Notes: generated by a model from the letters alone, not told the origin. A DNA stretch of 64,000 nucleotides from Enterococcus lacertideformus (GCA_015680865.1 JADAKE010000017.1:124001-188000), one strand, 5' to 3'; counted from the first letter of the stretch, positions 20,790 to 29,832 are shown. A program made the numbers and translations.

Positions 20790-21311
20790 AAATAGACATC
20801 TCCTTTATTTCAAATCATTCTTTCTTATTTTACCATATTAATAAAAAACTATATAGCAAATAAAAAGGAACTCACTGATATGCTTTGCATTAATAGAAAA
20901 TAATGATTCTGGGCAAGATGAGTCCGGTACTCTTTAAATTAGGGATAAAAAAGGATACACCGTAATACTAAATTTGTAGCTTCGAAAAAAATAAGTTGAA
21001 ATTTACCAAAAATTTGAGAAGTACAAAGTAAGTAATAATCAACAGCAGAAAGCTAGTTTTTGTGTTGCTTGTTAAGTTTTAGAATTTCTTTCTTACTCCT
21101 TAATGCTAAACACTTTTTCTCAACCTTACTAAACTTAGTATGTTTTTTATATATTCAAAAAATCTATCACATGTAAGCAAGACGAATGATGAAAAACAAT
21201 CCACTCCTTTAGCTCTCTTTTTATTTACTATTTTACAAATCTAACATTATTTTTTAAAAATAGGGAAGAATCGCACCTCTTTTACAACAAAATTTTCTCA
21301 ACAAGACAAAA
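20790..21311. other. Intergenic region with no recognised gene
   Basis: About 520 bases between phoH and the yqeY terminator, AT-rich, with stops in all frames. It must contain the phoH promoter (minus strand). I see no RNA gene, repeat or clear gene remnant. Confidence 0.5.
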
Positions 21312-21339
21312 AACTGCGAACATAAATGTCCGCAGTTTA
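21312..21339 (-). terminator. Terminator of rpsU-yqeY
   Basis: Stem AAACTGCG/CGCAGTTT extended by an inner ACAT/ATGT pairing, then TTTTGTCTTG on the minus strand, 10 bases after the yqeY stop. Confidence 0.8.
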
Positions 21340-21349
21340 AATGATAAGA

Positions 21350-21796
21350 TTAAGATTGCAATAGTTCCTTAACGATGGCATTGACTTGGTTTCCATCTGC
21401 TTTTCCTTTGACCTTAGGCATGATAACACCCATGACTTTGCCAAATTCTTTCGCAGAAGAAGCACCCGTTTGCGTAATCGCTTCTTGAACAAGTTGACGA
21501 ATATCATCCACAGAAAGTTGTTCCGGCATGTATTTTTCAACAATTGCTATTTCACTTTTCACTTTTTCAGCTAAATCGTCACGTCCGGCTTCCTCAAACT
21601 CATGCAAAGAATCACGTCGCTGTTTCATTTCACGAGACAACACTGTCAATTCTTCTTCTTCTGTCAAGTCGTGACCTTCTTTTATCTGTTCGTTTTGAAT
21701 TGATGACTTGATCATACGAATGACTTGTAAATATTCTTTATCTTTGGCTTTCATCGCTGTTTTCATGTCATCGTTCAATCTACTTAGTAGTGACAC
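21350..21796 (-). CDS. GatB/YqeY domain protein
   Basis: 148-residue stand-alone YqeY-type protein, related to the tail domain of amidotransferase GatB, which contacts tRNA. Function is not firmly established. The order rpsU-yqeY is common in Firmicutes. The N-terminus LLSRLNDDMKTAMKAKDKE and the TGASSAKEFGKVMGVIMPKV block are typical. The start is GTG at 21796 with GGAG about 8 bases upstream. It lies 26 bases after rpsU in the same transcript. Confidence 0.9.
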   Translation of the reverse strand: MSLLSRLNDDMKTAMKAKDKEYLQVIRMIKSSIQNEQIKEGHDLTEEEELTVLSREMKQRRDSLHEFEEAGRDDLAEKVKSEIAIVEKYMPEQLSVDDIRQLVQEAITQTGASSAKEFGKVMGVIMPKVKGKADGNQVNAIVKELLQS

Positions 21797-21822
21797 ACTA
21801 CCAACTCCAATTCATCAAAGAA

Positions 21823-21999
21823 CTAGAATTTTTTGCGTTTTCTAGCTGCTTCAGATTTTTTCTTACGTTTCACACTTGGTTTTTCGTAGAATTCACGTTT
21901 ACGAGATTCTTGTAAAGTACCCGCTTTTGACACGGAACGTTTGAAGCGACGAAGAGCATCGTCAAGTGATTCGTTTTTGCGAACGACTGTTTTTGACAT
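21823..21999 (-). CDS. rpsU: 30S ribosomal protein S21
   Basis: 58 residues reading [18 protein letters not shown] through a strongly basic tail ending AARKRKKF, the canonical S21. ATG at 21999 is preceded by GGAGGGAGGG. It is transcribed from a consensus-like promoter upstream and followed by yqeY. Intact. Confidence 0.97.
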   Translation of the reverse strand: MSKTVVRKNESLDDALRRFKRSVSKAGTLQESRKREFYEKPSVKRKKKSEAARKRKKF

Positions 22000-22082
22000 G
22001 TTAATTCCCTCCCTCCGAGCTTAAAAAGTAACCGTAATTGTTATTGAAATTATAATCCAAAAAACAAGACTGTTCTATAAAT

Positions 22083-22111
22083 ATTATATCTAATGCTGTT
22101 TTGACCGTCAA
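22083..22111 (-). promoter_or_regulatory. Probable rpsU promoter
   Basis: On the minus strand TTGACG (22111-22106), a 17-base spacer and TATAAT (22088-22083) form a near-consensus sigma-A promoter about 85 bases upstream of the rpsU start. Confidence 0.75.
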
Positions 22112-22163
22112 GGGAATCTTTAGAATTTTTAAAATAATAAAACGTTATTTTATGTAAAACGAA

Positions 22164-22593
22164 TTATTGACAATTTTCACATCGTCCAAAAATTTCAAAG
22201 CGATGTCCCTCAATGATACAGCCATTCAACTGATCCTCAAAATAATTCATGGGACACATGTGAATCTCTTTCGTCATGCCGCAAACAGTGCAAATAAAAT
22301 GATGATGATGCCCGATCTCACCTTGACAACAATGAAAACGAAATTTCATTTCCCCGTTCAAGTCTGCTTCTTCTAAATAAATCAAGTTCAGAAAAATCGT
22401 GAAGGTTACGATAAATCGTGTCGTAACTTACCCCTTTGAACTCTTGATTCATATAATCAAATACTTCTTTTGCTGAGACATATCGATTTCTTTTTACTAA
22501 ATAGGTCAACAACGCTTCGCGCTTTTTCGTATACTTGAATCCATTGTTTTTCAATGTTTCTAATGATTGTTCGATTAAAGTTTGCTTTTTCAA
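22164..22593 (-). pseudogene. zur: Fur-family zinc regulator (Zur-like), frameshifted
   Basis: Fur-family repressor. The N-terminal winged helix (FKYTKKREALLTYL, SYDTIYRNLHDFSEL) resembles Bacillus Zur more than Fur or PerR. The C-terminal part keeps HHHHFICTVCG, MCPM and FGRCENCQ, that is, both CxxC pairs of the structural zinc site. One extra T in the TTA-TTA region near 22375 shifts the frame between the halves. Removing it gives SELDLLEEADLNGE and a normal 142-residue protein. A Zur-box-like site lies just upstream. If the lesion is real, zinc uptake genes would be derepressed. Confidence 0.8.
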
Positions 22594-22608
22594 GACTTCT
22601 CCTCCAAA

Positions 22609-22623
22609 TCAAAATGATTACGA
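22609..22623. promoter_or_regulatory. Candidate Zur box
   Basis: TCAAAATGATTACGA matches the Bacillus-type Zur site TCGTAATNATTACGA at all but two positions. It lies between the divergent zur and PPDK-regulator genes, 15 bases before the zur start, where it could serve autoregulation. Inference from motif similarity only. Confidence 0.45.
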
Positions 22624-22685
22624 AGTATGCATTCCCCAGTATGGTATACTATAGATAAAAAAAAAAGCAAGTGAGGTTTTTATTT

Positions 22686-23543
22686 ATGTCTTTTGAAGCT
22701 ACAGAAATCGTTACTTTTTTTGTCATTTCAGACTCTGCTGGGGAAACAGCAACAAAATTAGCGCAAGCAACAATGGCTCAATACCCTACTGTTGAATTTA
22801 ATCTTTTTCGACGAACCTTTGTTACAGATAAAGAGACATTAAGCGAGGCATTACAAGATGCACTAGAAGAAAAAGCGCTAGTCCTCCACACCCTGATCAA
22901 TCAAGACTTAATTGATCAAACACAGAAATTTTGCCAAAAAAACAATTTATTTAGTTTTGATGTCATGACACCTCCTATTGAAGAAATCGAACGTCTAACT
23001 GGTATTAAACCCACTCGACAACCTGGAGCTTTACATTTATTGAACGAAAATTATTTTAAACGAATCAAAGCCATGGAATTTGCTGTGAAGTACGATGATG
23101 GGAAGGACCCACGTGGTTTTTTAGAAGCAGATGTCGTGTTGCTTGGCGTATCAAGAACTTCAAAAACACCTTTGAGCTTATTCCTAGCAAATAAAAATTT
23201 AAAAGTCGCCAATCTTCCATTGATTCCTCAAGCACATATCCCAAAGCAACTTTGGGATATTGATCCGAAAAAAATAGTTGGTTTAACAAATAACCCAGAT
23301 ATTCTAAATAGCATACGTAAAGAACGAATGCGCTCTTATGGATTAAATCCTGATACTGCTTATTCGGATATCGAAAAAATCCGAGCAGAATTAGAATTTG
23401 CAAATGAGCTTTATGAAAAACTAGGTTGCGTGGTAATCAATGTAGCTTCACTTTCTATCGAAGAGACTGCTTCTTTGATTTTGAATGCACTTGATCTCGA
23501 AGATCATAGTTACTATGGAACAGATACCTCCGGAGAAAAATAA
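22686..23543 (+). CDS. Pyruvate,phosphate dikinase regulatory protein (kinase/pyrophosphorylase)
   Basis: Bifunctional enzyme (DUF299) that inactivates PPDK by ADP-dependent phosphorylation and reactivates it by phosphate-dependent dephosphorylation. 285 residues from the ATG at 22686. The open frame extends five codons upstream, but the GTGAGG ribosome site sits right there. The N-terminal FFVISDSAGETATKLAQA and the P-loop-like GVSRTSKTPLSLFLANK near residue 150 are diagnostic. Divergent from zur. No PPDK gene is in the window. Intact. Confidence 0.92.
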   Translation: MSFEATEIVTFFVISDSAGETATKLAQATMAQYPTVEFNLFRRTFVTDKETLSEALQDALEEKALVLHTLINQDLIDQTQKFCQKNNLFSFDVMTPPIEEIERLTGIKPTRQPGALHLLNENYFKRIKAMEFAVKYDDGKDPRGFLEADVVLLGVSRTSKTPLSLFLANKNLKVANLPLIPQAHIPKQLWDIDPKKIVGLTNNPDILNSIRKERMRSYGLNPDTAYSDIEKIRAELEFANELYEKLGCVVINVASLSIEETASLILNALDLEDHSYYGTDTSGEK

Positions 23544-23927
23544 TGAGAAAATAGTAGAACTGCTTCCCCAATAATTGGTAGCCAAAGAACTGATTTTTAC
23601 ATTAGCTACAAAAATGAAATGCTACTTACACATGTGCTTATATACTGTCTGAAACACAAACTCCCGACGTTGTTTCTAAGGGATTCGAAACAAAAAGAAG
23701 AAGGGAAAAAGAAATCACTAAAAAAGAACTTCTTGAGGTTTAGTTGACGCAGTATGTAAAAAAACAGATTATTCGCTTGTTTTATCCCCTTTTATATCTT
23801 TTACACGTAACCAATTACTTCTTCTTTCCACTAACGAGACCTATCAGACGTTGCTTTCAACACTTGTTTTGTAGCTTCTTTGTTTTTAATATGGGCTCTG
23901 TCAGATGGTAAAATGTGCGGTGACCTT
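23544..23927. other. Intergenic region, nothing recognised
   Basis: About 380 bases between two convergent genes. There is a loose GTAGC...GCTAC pairing at about 23578-23612 that could weakly terminate the upstream gene. No coding or RNA feature is visible. Confidence 0.4.
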
Positions 23928-24588
23928 TCATTGTTTGTAGTTATTATTTGTCCCATTTTTTTTTAAATTGGTATTGGTAGATGATTGTTTGGTGACTGTA
24001 TGTTTCGTTTTCTTTGACTTATTCCATACTTTGTTCATAACTCTTTTAAAATAACTAGGTTTTTTCGTTTTGTTCCCACCTTTTTCTGGTCCCTTTCTGT
24101 CATCAATAGCTGTAAGATTGCTCCCAGTCAAAACTTTTTCTATTTTAGTATCAACTGCTTCGTCTACCAATGTTTTGATTGTTTCGTCAATAGATGGCAA
24201 TTTTTCATTTATGTCAACAAAAGAATGCTCAATTTCCTTGAAAGTAAGCGGCTTTGTTTTTAGGTGTTTCTTTGTTTTTTTTTAGCACGTTGTTTCTAAA
24301 TTTTTGGGCTTTGCTTTCCGATTCTTCGCTTCTTTCACTCAGATCCGTAGGATTCGGATCCACCCAACTAAGAATTTCTTCGACTTTATTTTCCACTGCC
24401 TGATCGACTAGTTTTACGATGTCTTCATTTTGTATTAAATCGTACCACCATTCATTACCTTCTATCAACCATAATGGTGGAGCGGATGGAGAATAGTCCT
24501 TGAATTCTAATTTATTTGTTACTTTTTGCGTAACTAATTCTTTTATTCCATCACTACTTAACAAGTCCCCATTATTTTCATTATTCAT
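23928..24588 (-). pseudogene. Unrecognised 219-codon gene with one frameshift
   Basis: ATG at 24588 has AGGAGATAAGCG just upstream, so it was a translated gene. The N-terminal half is acidic and contains PPLWLIEGNEWWYDLI and VDQAVENKVEEILSWV. The second half repeats the idea with VDEAVDTKIEKVL and ends in a lysine- and asparagine-rich basic tail. The two halves lie in different frames. Removing one A from the A5 run at 24257-24261 joins them through PKTKPLTFKEIEHSF. The recurring VD-(Q/E)-AV-(E/D)-x-K-(V/I)-E pattern suggests an internal duplication of a short helical motif. I do not recognise the family. No signal peptide or membrane segment is visible. Confidence 0.6.
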
Positions 24589-24958
24589 CTCGCTTATCTC
24601 CTATTTAAGTATTTGTAGAAATATTAGAATCACTACTTTTCATAATATACTGGAGGCTTCAGAAGGCTGTACTATTTATTCGAATATCAGAAAAAATTAC
24701 TCTAAACACATCAGGAACACAAGTAAGCGAGGAACAATCATGGGTAATGGTTCAAGGGAATATTTTTACTTGAAAAAGAGCTGATCAATGGCGCCTCGTT
24801 TAGAGACATTGATCAGGCCCTAATGAAGTTTTTTAAATCGATTGAAGTCTACGATCACTTCATATGTCTACATTCTACCTTTAGCTATCATTTACTTAAC
24901 GATTTTGAAAAGCATGCTTCTTACTCGAATGCTTCTTACACGAACTTGCTTTCTTCAC
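24589..24958. other. Intergenic region with a perfect 10-bp inverted repeat
   Basis: Between the unrecognised gene and the broken oxidoreductase. CTGATCAATG (24781-24790) is perfectly complementary to CATTGATCAG (24807-24816) with a 16-base loop. There is no T run right after it, so it is not an obvious terminator. On the plus strand a short open stretch around it (LLEKELINGASFRDIDQALM) looks protein-like but has no start or homology I can name. It could be the scar of an old insertion. Confidence 0.4.
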
Positions 24959-25896
24959 TTAATTATTTACTAAAACGATTTTCCCTTTTGCATGATGGGT
25001 TGCACTTAGTTCATGTGCTCTCTTAACACCTTCTGCTGTAAGAGGATACGTATGCCCAATGATGCTTTTTACCTTTCCTTCCTTCATTAGATCAGCAATC
25101 TCTCGTAGCTGCTTGCCATCTGGTTGAAGCCAAATACTTTTTGCTACAGCTATGCGTTTAGCTAATGCTTCATTCGGCTGATCAACGATTGAGATCAATC
25201 GGCCTTTTTCATTCAATACTTTAAAGCTAGCTTCTTGCACATCCCCACCCATTGTATCGAAAACTAAATCAACAGTTTCCAATACTTCTGAAAAATCAGC
25301 GGTATGATAATCAATCACTTGATCAGCACCAAGTTCTTTTAACAGTGCATGATTCTTTTCTCTAGCAGTAGTAATGACAACTGCTCCCACATTATTTGCT
25401 AGCTGGATGGCATAGATGCCTACACCTCCGGCTCCCGCATGGATCAAGACTTTTTCCCCAGCTTTTAGTTTACCGTGGGTAAAGAGTGCTTGATAAGCGT
25501 CAATCCTGCTAATGGAACTGCTGCTGCATCTTCAAAAGAAACAGAGTCAGGTTTTTTCGCTAATAAATGATCATCTACGATCGTATAGTCTGCATAGGTA
25601 CCAAAGCGTGTTGTTTCTGGTCGAGCCAATATCTCCTGACCAACCTGCCAATCTTGCACTTTTGCTCCTACCGTCATAATCTCTCCTGCCACATCCCAAC
25701 CTAAGATAATCGGAAATTTCCAAGGCATCATTTGCGCTAAATATCCTTCACGTAATTTCTAATCAATAGGATTGACTGATGTAGCCTTTACTTTAATTAA
25801 AACTTGATGTTCCCCTAATTCGGGAAGCTTTACCTGTCTTTCTTTTAGCTGATCCTCATGACCATATGCTTCTATAGCAATTGCACGTGTTTGCAT
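24959..25896 (-). pseudogene. MDR-superfamily zinc-type alcohol dehydrogenase/quinone oxidoreductase, stop plus frameshift
   Basis: NAD(P)H-dependent medium-chain reductase, quinone-oxidoreductase-like. From ATG 25896 (GGAGGGA site) the frame reads MQTRAIAIEAYGHEDQL and NPID, then TAG at 25761-25759 where the family has tryptophan (TGG), then KLREGYLAQMMPWKFPIILG. A second lesion, loss of one G near 25498, breaks LAGLTAYQAL. The remaining frame holds the nucleotide-binding HAGAGGVGIYAIQLA and runs open to the end. Length after correction is about 312 residues, normal. Two independent lesions make a pure sequencing error less likely here. Confidence 0.85.
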
Positions 25897-26058
25897 TTAT
25901 ACATCCCTCCATATCGAACTATTATAAAAGTCCTAGCTAAAATTCTAAAATGATTTGCATTCGTCAAATAAATGAGAGGCTAAGAGATATGATTGTTGAT
26001 ACTTTTTTACTAATTCATATAAATAAGGAAGGACTCCATCTTGAATAGAAATACCAAT

Positions 26059-26103
26059 AAAAAGAGCCTGAGACTACTTAATAAGTAGTCTCAGGCTCTT
26101 TTT
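26059..26103 (-). terminator. Terminator after the ArsR-family gene
   Basis: Near-perfect hairpin of about 20 bp (AAAAAGAGCCTGAGACTACT arm) with a minimal loop. A-run and T-run flank it on both sides, so it can act in either direction. It abuts the stop of the metal sensor. Confidence 0.85.
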
Positions 26104-26395
26104 ATTGATGCTCTATATGTTTCAATGTTTGTTCCAAAATGTCTAATACGTGAAAATCATCTAGACTGTATAAAATTGCCTTTCCTTGGCGATGAGATTT
26201 CACCACATGGTTTTCCCTTAACAAGCGGAGCTGGTGAGAAACCGCTGATTGTTCCATTTTAACTGCTTGGCTAATCGCTGTCACATTTTGCTCACCATCT
26301 TTTAAGTATATCAATATTTTTAACCGTGTCGGATCACTCAACACTTTGAATAATTGACTGACTTTTTCTACTTCACTTTTTTGTGTACCTAACAC
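26102..26395 (-). CDS. ArsR/SmtB-family metal sensor, CzrA-type
   Basis: Winged-helix repressor. The 97-residue protein is read from GTG 26395, which has GGAGGTGA 5 bases upstream. An in-frame upstream extension exists but lacks a ribosome site. The recognition helix region is SAVSHQLRLLRENHVV. The C-terminal helix reads D-F-H-x10-H-x2-H, with the four residues spaced 0, 2, 13 and 16, identical to the alpha-5 zinc/cobalt site of staphylococcal CzrA (Asp84, His86, His97, His100). I infer a Zn/Co-responsive repressor. Unusually, no metal exporter gene is next to it. It follows pgm by 68 bases and may be cotranscribed. Confidence 0.85.
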   Translation of the reverse strand: MLGTQKSEVEKVSQLFKVLSDPTRLKILIYLKDGEQNVTAISQAVKMEQSAVSHQLRLLRENHVVKSHRQGKAILYSLDDFHVLDILEQTLKHIEHQ

Positions 26396-26463
26396 TCCGT
26401 TCACCTCCATCAAAAAAGACTGACTTCTAAAGTTTACCACTTTTTCCATCAGTCTCAAGTTTT

Positions 26464-28191
26464 TTATTTTTCTGTCATCGATTGGATAATTGCTTCATAG
26501 GCATTGATTTTCTCTTCTGCCTCTTTCGCAGAGTTTCCTTTTACTCCAATATAAAATTTGATTTTTGGTTCAGTCCCTGAAGGACGAATCGCAACCCAAC
26601 CGTTTTCTTCTAACACATATTTCAATACATCAGAAGGCGGTGTAGTTAATTTTTCCACATGGCCAGTTGAATCTGTCTTGGTTAATTCTTTAAAATCTTC
26701 CGTCTGAAGTACTTTTGCACCAGCAAACTCAGTTGGTGCATGATCACGAAATTTTTTCATCAAAGCGGCAATTTTCGCTGAACCCTCTTGACCACTCATT
26801 GTGACAGAAATCGTTTTTTCTGCAAAATAACCGTATTTTTCAAAAATCATTTGTAGACCATCATAAAGTGTTTTTCCTTGTTTTTTGTAAAAAGCTGCAA
26901 CTTCTGCTAGCAATAAAAGCGCTTGGATTGCATCTTTATCTCGTACGAAAGGTTTGACTAAATAGCCATAGCTTTCCTCAAAACCAAACATAAAGGTATG
27001 AGAGTGATCGTCTTCAAATTGTTGAATTTTTTCAGCAATAAATTTAAATCCTGTCAATACATTAAACATCTTTGCACCGTAGTTTTCGGCAATTGCTGTA
27101 GGAAGCTCACTTGATACAATAGATTTGAGAACAGCCGCATTTTCAGGTAAGGTTCCTCCTGATTGATGTGCTTCTAAAATATATTGAATAAACAACGCAC
27201 CAATTTGATTTCCTGTTAATACTTTATAAGCTCCATCAGGTTGTCGTACTGCTGCTCCTAAACGATCGGCATCTGGGTCAGTAGCAATCAATAAATCTGC
27301 TCCTTCTTTTTCACCTAAACGAATGGCATATTCAAAAGCGGAATGTTCCTCTGGATTTGGTGATTTCACTGTTGTAAAGTCCGGATCAGCGACTGCTTGC
27401 TCTGGTACTAACATGAATTGTTCAAAACCAGCTTGCTGCAAAGCTCTTTCTCCAAGCATTTTACCTGTTCCATGTAAAGGAGTATACACTAATTTCAAAT
27501 CTTTCCCCATGCTTTGGACTAATTCTTGGTTGATTGTTACTGCTTTGATTTCTGCTAGATAGGATGCATCCACTTCTTCTCCAATAATATTGATCAAACC
27601 GCTATTTTCTACTTCTTCATCCGATAATACTTCTACTTTTAATGGATTGCTGACTTCCCGCACATATTTTGTTAAAGCATCCGCATCTGCTGGTGGCATT
27701 TGTCCACCATCTTCTCCATATACCTTGTACCCATTGTAAGCAGCTGGATTATGAGAGGCTGTGACCATGATCCCCGCAAACGTATTCAAATGACGAACAG
27801 CAAAAGAAAGCTCTGGTGTTGGACGTAAACTTTCAAATACAAAAGAAGGAATATCATGTTGCGCCAATGTTTTAGCTGCTTCCATCGCAAACTCAGGTGA
27901 TTGATGACGTGAATCATAGGCAATTGCTACACCACGATGCTTGGTTTCTTCTCCTTGTGTGCCCATAAAACGGGCAAGTCCTTCTGTTGCTTGTCTAACC
28001 GTATAAATGTTCATTCGATTAATCCCAGGCCCTAAAATCCCCCGCATGCCAGCTGTTCCAAATTCTAAAGGCGCATAGAAAGCATCTTCCAATTTTTCAG
28101 GATCTTTGCTTAGATCAGTTAATTGTTTTTTTAAATTTTCTTCTAAATTTTCTTCATTTGCCCATTGTTGGTATACTTGATCCCAAGTCAT
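26464..28191 (-). CDS. pgcA: Phosphoglucomutase/phosphomannomutase (alpha-D-phosphohexomutase)
   Basis: Interconverts glucose-6-phosphate and glucose-1-phosphate, the feed for UDP-glucose made by GalU elsewhere in this window. 575 residues. The phosphoserine loop TASHNPAAYNGYK, metal loop TDPDADRLG, sugar-binding GFEESYG and phosphate-binding RPSGTEPKIKFYI are all in order. The start is ATG 28191 (MTWDQVYQQW) behind AGAGGTG. A longer frame to 28224 has no supporting site. Intact. Confidence 0.95.
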   Translation of the reverse strand: MTWDQVYQQWANEENLEENLKKQLTDLSKDPEKLEDAFYAPLEFGTAGMRGILGPGINRMNIYTVRQATEGLARFMGTQGEETKHRGVAIAYDSRHQSPEFAMEAAKTLAQHDIPSFVFESLRPTPELSFAVRHLNTFAGIMVTASHNPAAYNGYKVYGEDGGQMPPADADALTKYVREVSNPLKVEVLSDEEVENSGLINIIGEEVDASYLAEIKAVTINQELVQSMGKDLKLVYTPLHGTGKMLGERALQQAGFEQFMLVPEQAVADPDFTTVKSPNPEEHSAFEYAIRLGEKEGADLLIATDPDADRLGAAVRQPDGAYKVLTGNQIGALFIQYILEAHQSGGTLPENAAVLKSIVSSELPTAIAENYGAKMFNVLTGFKFIAEKIQQFEDDHSHTFMFGFEESYGYLVKPFVRDKDAIQALLLLAEVAAFYKKQGKTLYDGLQMIFEKYGYFAEKTISVTMSGQEGSAKIAALMKKFRDHAPTEFAGAKVLQTEDFKELTKTDSTGHVEKLTTPPSDVLKYVLEENGWVAIRPSGTEPKIKFYIGVKGNSAKEAEEKINAYEAIIQSMTEK

Positions 28192-28437
28192 GAAGCGAAC
28201 ACCTCTTTCTAAAATATGTTTCACTTTAAGTATAGCATTGTCTTTTCAGATAGAAAAGCCAGAAGCGAGAACCAAAGAATGGAGAAGGAGAAGGAGAAAG
28301 GCAAGCTTTTTCGTTGGGTTTGTTCAGTCTTCTTCAACAAAAATCGGGTTGCAAATTAGTTCTTTGTTGTTCTTTTATATTTGATAAATTTTTATTCAAA
28401 CGACAAACTTTTTCATTGGAAGCTGCTATCCTATCTT

Positions 28438-28764
28438 TTAGTTTTTTTCTTTAGTAAGTTCCTTAGACGATAAAAATACTTGTTGTGTTTGTAATAATTC
28501 ATTTTTATTCAATAAGTGCCATTTTTTTGGTATGTATGTTTTACATAGCTCTGGTTTTCTTTCCCAAGGAGCGATGACTCTTTCATTATTTTCAATAAAA
28601 ATGACTTTGTCTTTTAATCCATCCCAATTACGATATATATAGCGGAGCTCTGAAGAAGTCATGCTATTTCCTTCTTTACCAGTTTTTGATACAACAACAT
28701 CCATGTTGATATTGTTTAAACAAAAATGAATTTTTACATTGGGGTTTATCTTCGGTATATTCAA
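28438..28764 (-). CDS. Unrecognised protein, B half of tandem paralogue 1
   Basis: Family not recognised. The core (VKIHFCLNNINMDVVVSK, ELRYIYRNWD, VIFIENNERVIAPW) aligns well with the gene at 29308-29832. The nominal start is a TTG that overlaps the stop of the A half in a -1 relation. The B frame is open two codons or so further, encoding KGCKIGL, and that same heptad is found just before the matching region of paralogue 2. This suggests A and B were one protein (about 230 residues) and that one base is missing, or that a -1 frameshift is used, at the AAAAAGGG stretch near 28775-28782. No membrane segment or signal peptide. Confidence 0.6.
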   Translation of the reverse strand: MNIPKINPNVKIHFCLNNINMDVVVSKTGKEGNSMTSSELRYIYRNWDGLKDKVIFIENNERVIAPWERKPELCKTYIPKKWHLLNKNELLQTQQVFLSSKELTKEKN

Positions 28765-29135
28765 TCCAATTTTGCACCCTTTTTAATATGGAAATATTTT
28801 GTAAAATTTTTTTTATTTTTAAGCAAGAAGCTATAAAGTGTTTTTAATTCATTTTTAGGATTTGCTTGAGTAAGATAGAAATAATCCTCCCAGAGTCCCC
28901 AACCTTTACCTTTACATTGTTTACAAACATTTTCTGACCATTCTTTTGAAAACTTTGTTAAACTTTCAAAAGAATCAAAGGCGCTTTCCTTTTCATTTCC
29001 ATGTTCCTCATCAATTGTACTAGATAATTCATCAATATAAAGTGATAATTCTCTTGGATTAACTTTATATCCTAAATATTCTAAATACGCATCTCGTGCT
29101 GCTGCTAGCCCATAAACTAAAAAATTATCTCTCAT
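28761..29135 (-). CDS. Unrecognised protein, A half of tandem paralogue 1
   Basis: 124 residues starting MRDNFLVYGLAAARDAYLEY. It contains a CKQCKGKGWG element, a single CxxC plus glycines that could bind a metal, followed by LWEDYFYLTQANPKNELKTLY. The last block aligns with LWDQYFHHLKVNPKNQLQTIY of paralogue 2 downstream of 30259. The upstream gap to paralogue 2's B half is about 170 bases with no terminator, so all four halves may share a transcript. I do not recognise the family. The two-copy arrangement with divergent sequence is typical of immunity or accessory genes kept as families, but that is only analogy. Confidence 0.6.
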   Translation of the reverse strand: MRDNFLVYGLAAARDAYLEYLGYKVNPRELSLYIDELSSTIDEEHGNEKESAFDSFESLTKFSKEWSENVCKQCKGKGWGLWEDYFYLTQANPKNELKTLYSFLLKNKKNFTKYFHIKKGAKLD

Positions 29136-29307
29136 TATCTATGGCCATTCCTTTCTTTTATCATTACTTCTTTTATTGCTTAGAAACTAAAATTTCTGCA
29201 TGCTGGATATGCTAACCTAAAGGAGTATAAAAATATTTTTTTCCCATTTAGAAATAGAAAAAACCATCACACTTTTTGTTAAAAACGGAAGCATATATCG
29301 ACGCTTT

Positions 29308-29832
29308 TTAGTCAATTGCCAACATACCTTCGTTTTTTTCATTTCTTCTAAAATTTTTATTTAAGTGTGTTGATGTGGCTTGAGCCGCTACTATCTTATT
29401 TGCTACATAATTCTTATGTACATTACTATTTTTTTTACTTGAAGTCAGAATATTCTTCATTTGCTTTCTACTCTCTTGTTTGTGTTGTTTTGTCTCTAGT
29501 TTTGGTTCTTTCAATTCTGCTAGCTTTTCTTTTAACTGTAGCTTTTCCTCTTGCTGCGGCTTTGCTTTTAACTCCGGCTTGTTCAGTTCTTGACTCTTTG
29601 TTGGTTGATAATTTTTCCATAGCTCTGGATCTTTTATCCAAGGTGCATCGACTCTTTCATTATTTTCAAAAAAAATAACGTTTTCTTTCAACTCATCCCA
29701 ATTACGATATACATAACGCAATTCCACAGATGTAACTCTGTCTCCATAAAGAAAATCTTTGAACACCACTGATTCCATATCTATACCATCTAAGATAAAA
29801 TGAATTTCCAGTTGGTCTGATCTTTTCGCCAT
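29308..29832 (-). CDS. Unrecognised protein, B half of tandem paralogue 2 with charged low-complexity tail
   Basis: 174 residues from ATG 29832. The first 90 match the B half of paralogue 1 (LEIHFILDGIDMESVV, TSVELRYVYRNWDELK, VIFFENNERVDAPW, PELWKNYQP). The remainder is a Lys/Gln/Glu-rich tail with short recurring KPELKAK, KEKLAELKEPK units, absent from paralogue 1, and a Ser/Asn/Lys end. Upstream of the ATG the same frame stays open through HVRRGCKIGLE, overlapping the A half's terminal codons in a -1 relation. The real protein may therefore have been A-B fused. Function unknown. Confidence 0.6.
   Translation of the reverse strand: MAKRSDQLEIHFILDGIDMESVVFKDFLYGDRVTSVELRYVYRNWDELKENVIFFENNERVDAPWIKDPELWKNYQPTKSQELNKPELKAKPQQEEKLQLKEKLAELKEPKLETKQHKQESRKQMKNILTSSKKNSNVHKNYVANKIVAAQATSTHLNKNFRRNEKNEGMLAID

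Noticed and set aside
24823..25026. A small plus-strand gene after the 24.8 kb hairpin
   Set aside because: No ribosome site, no family resemblance, and it overlaps the end of the oxidoreductase gene on the other strand.
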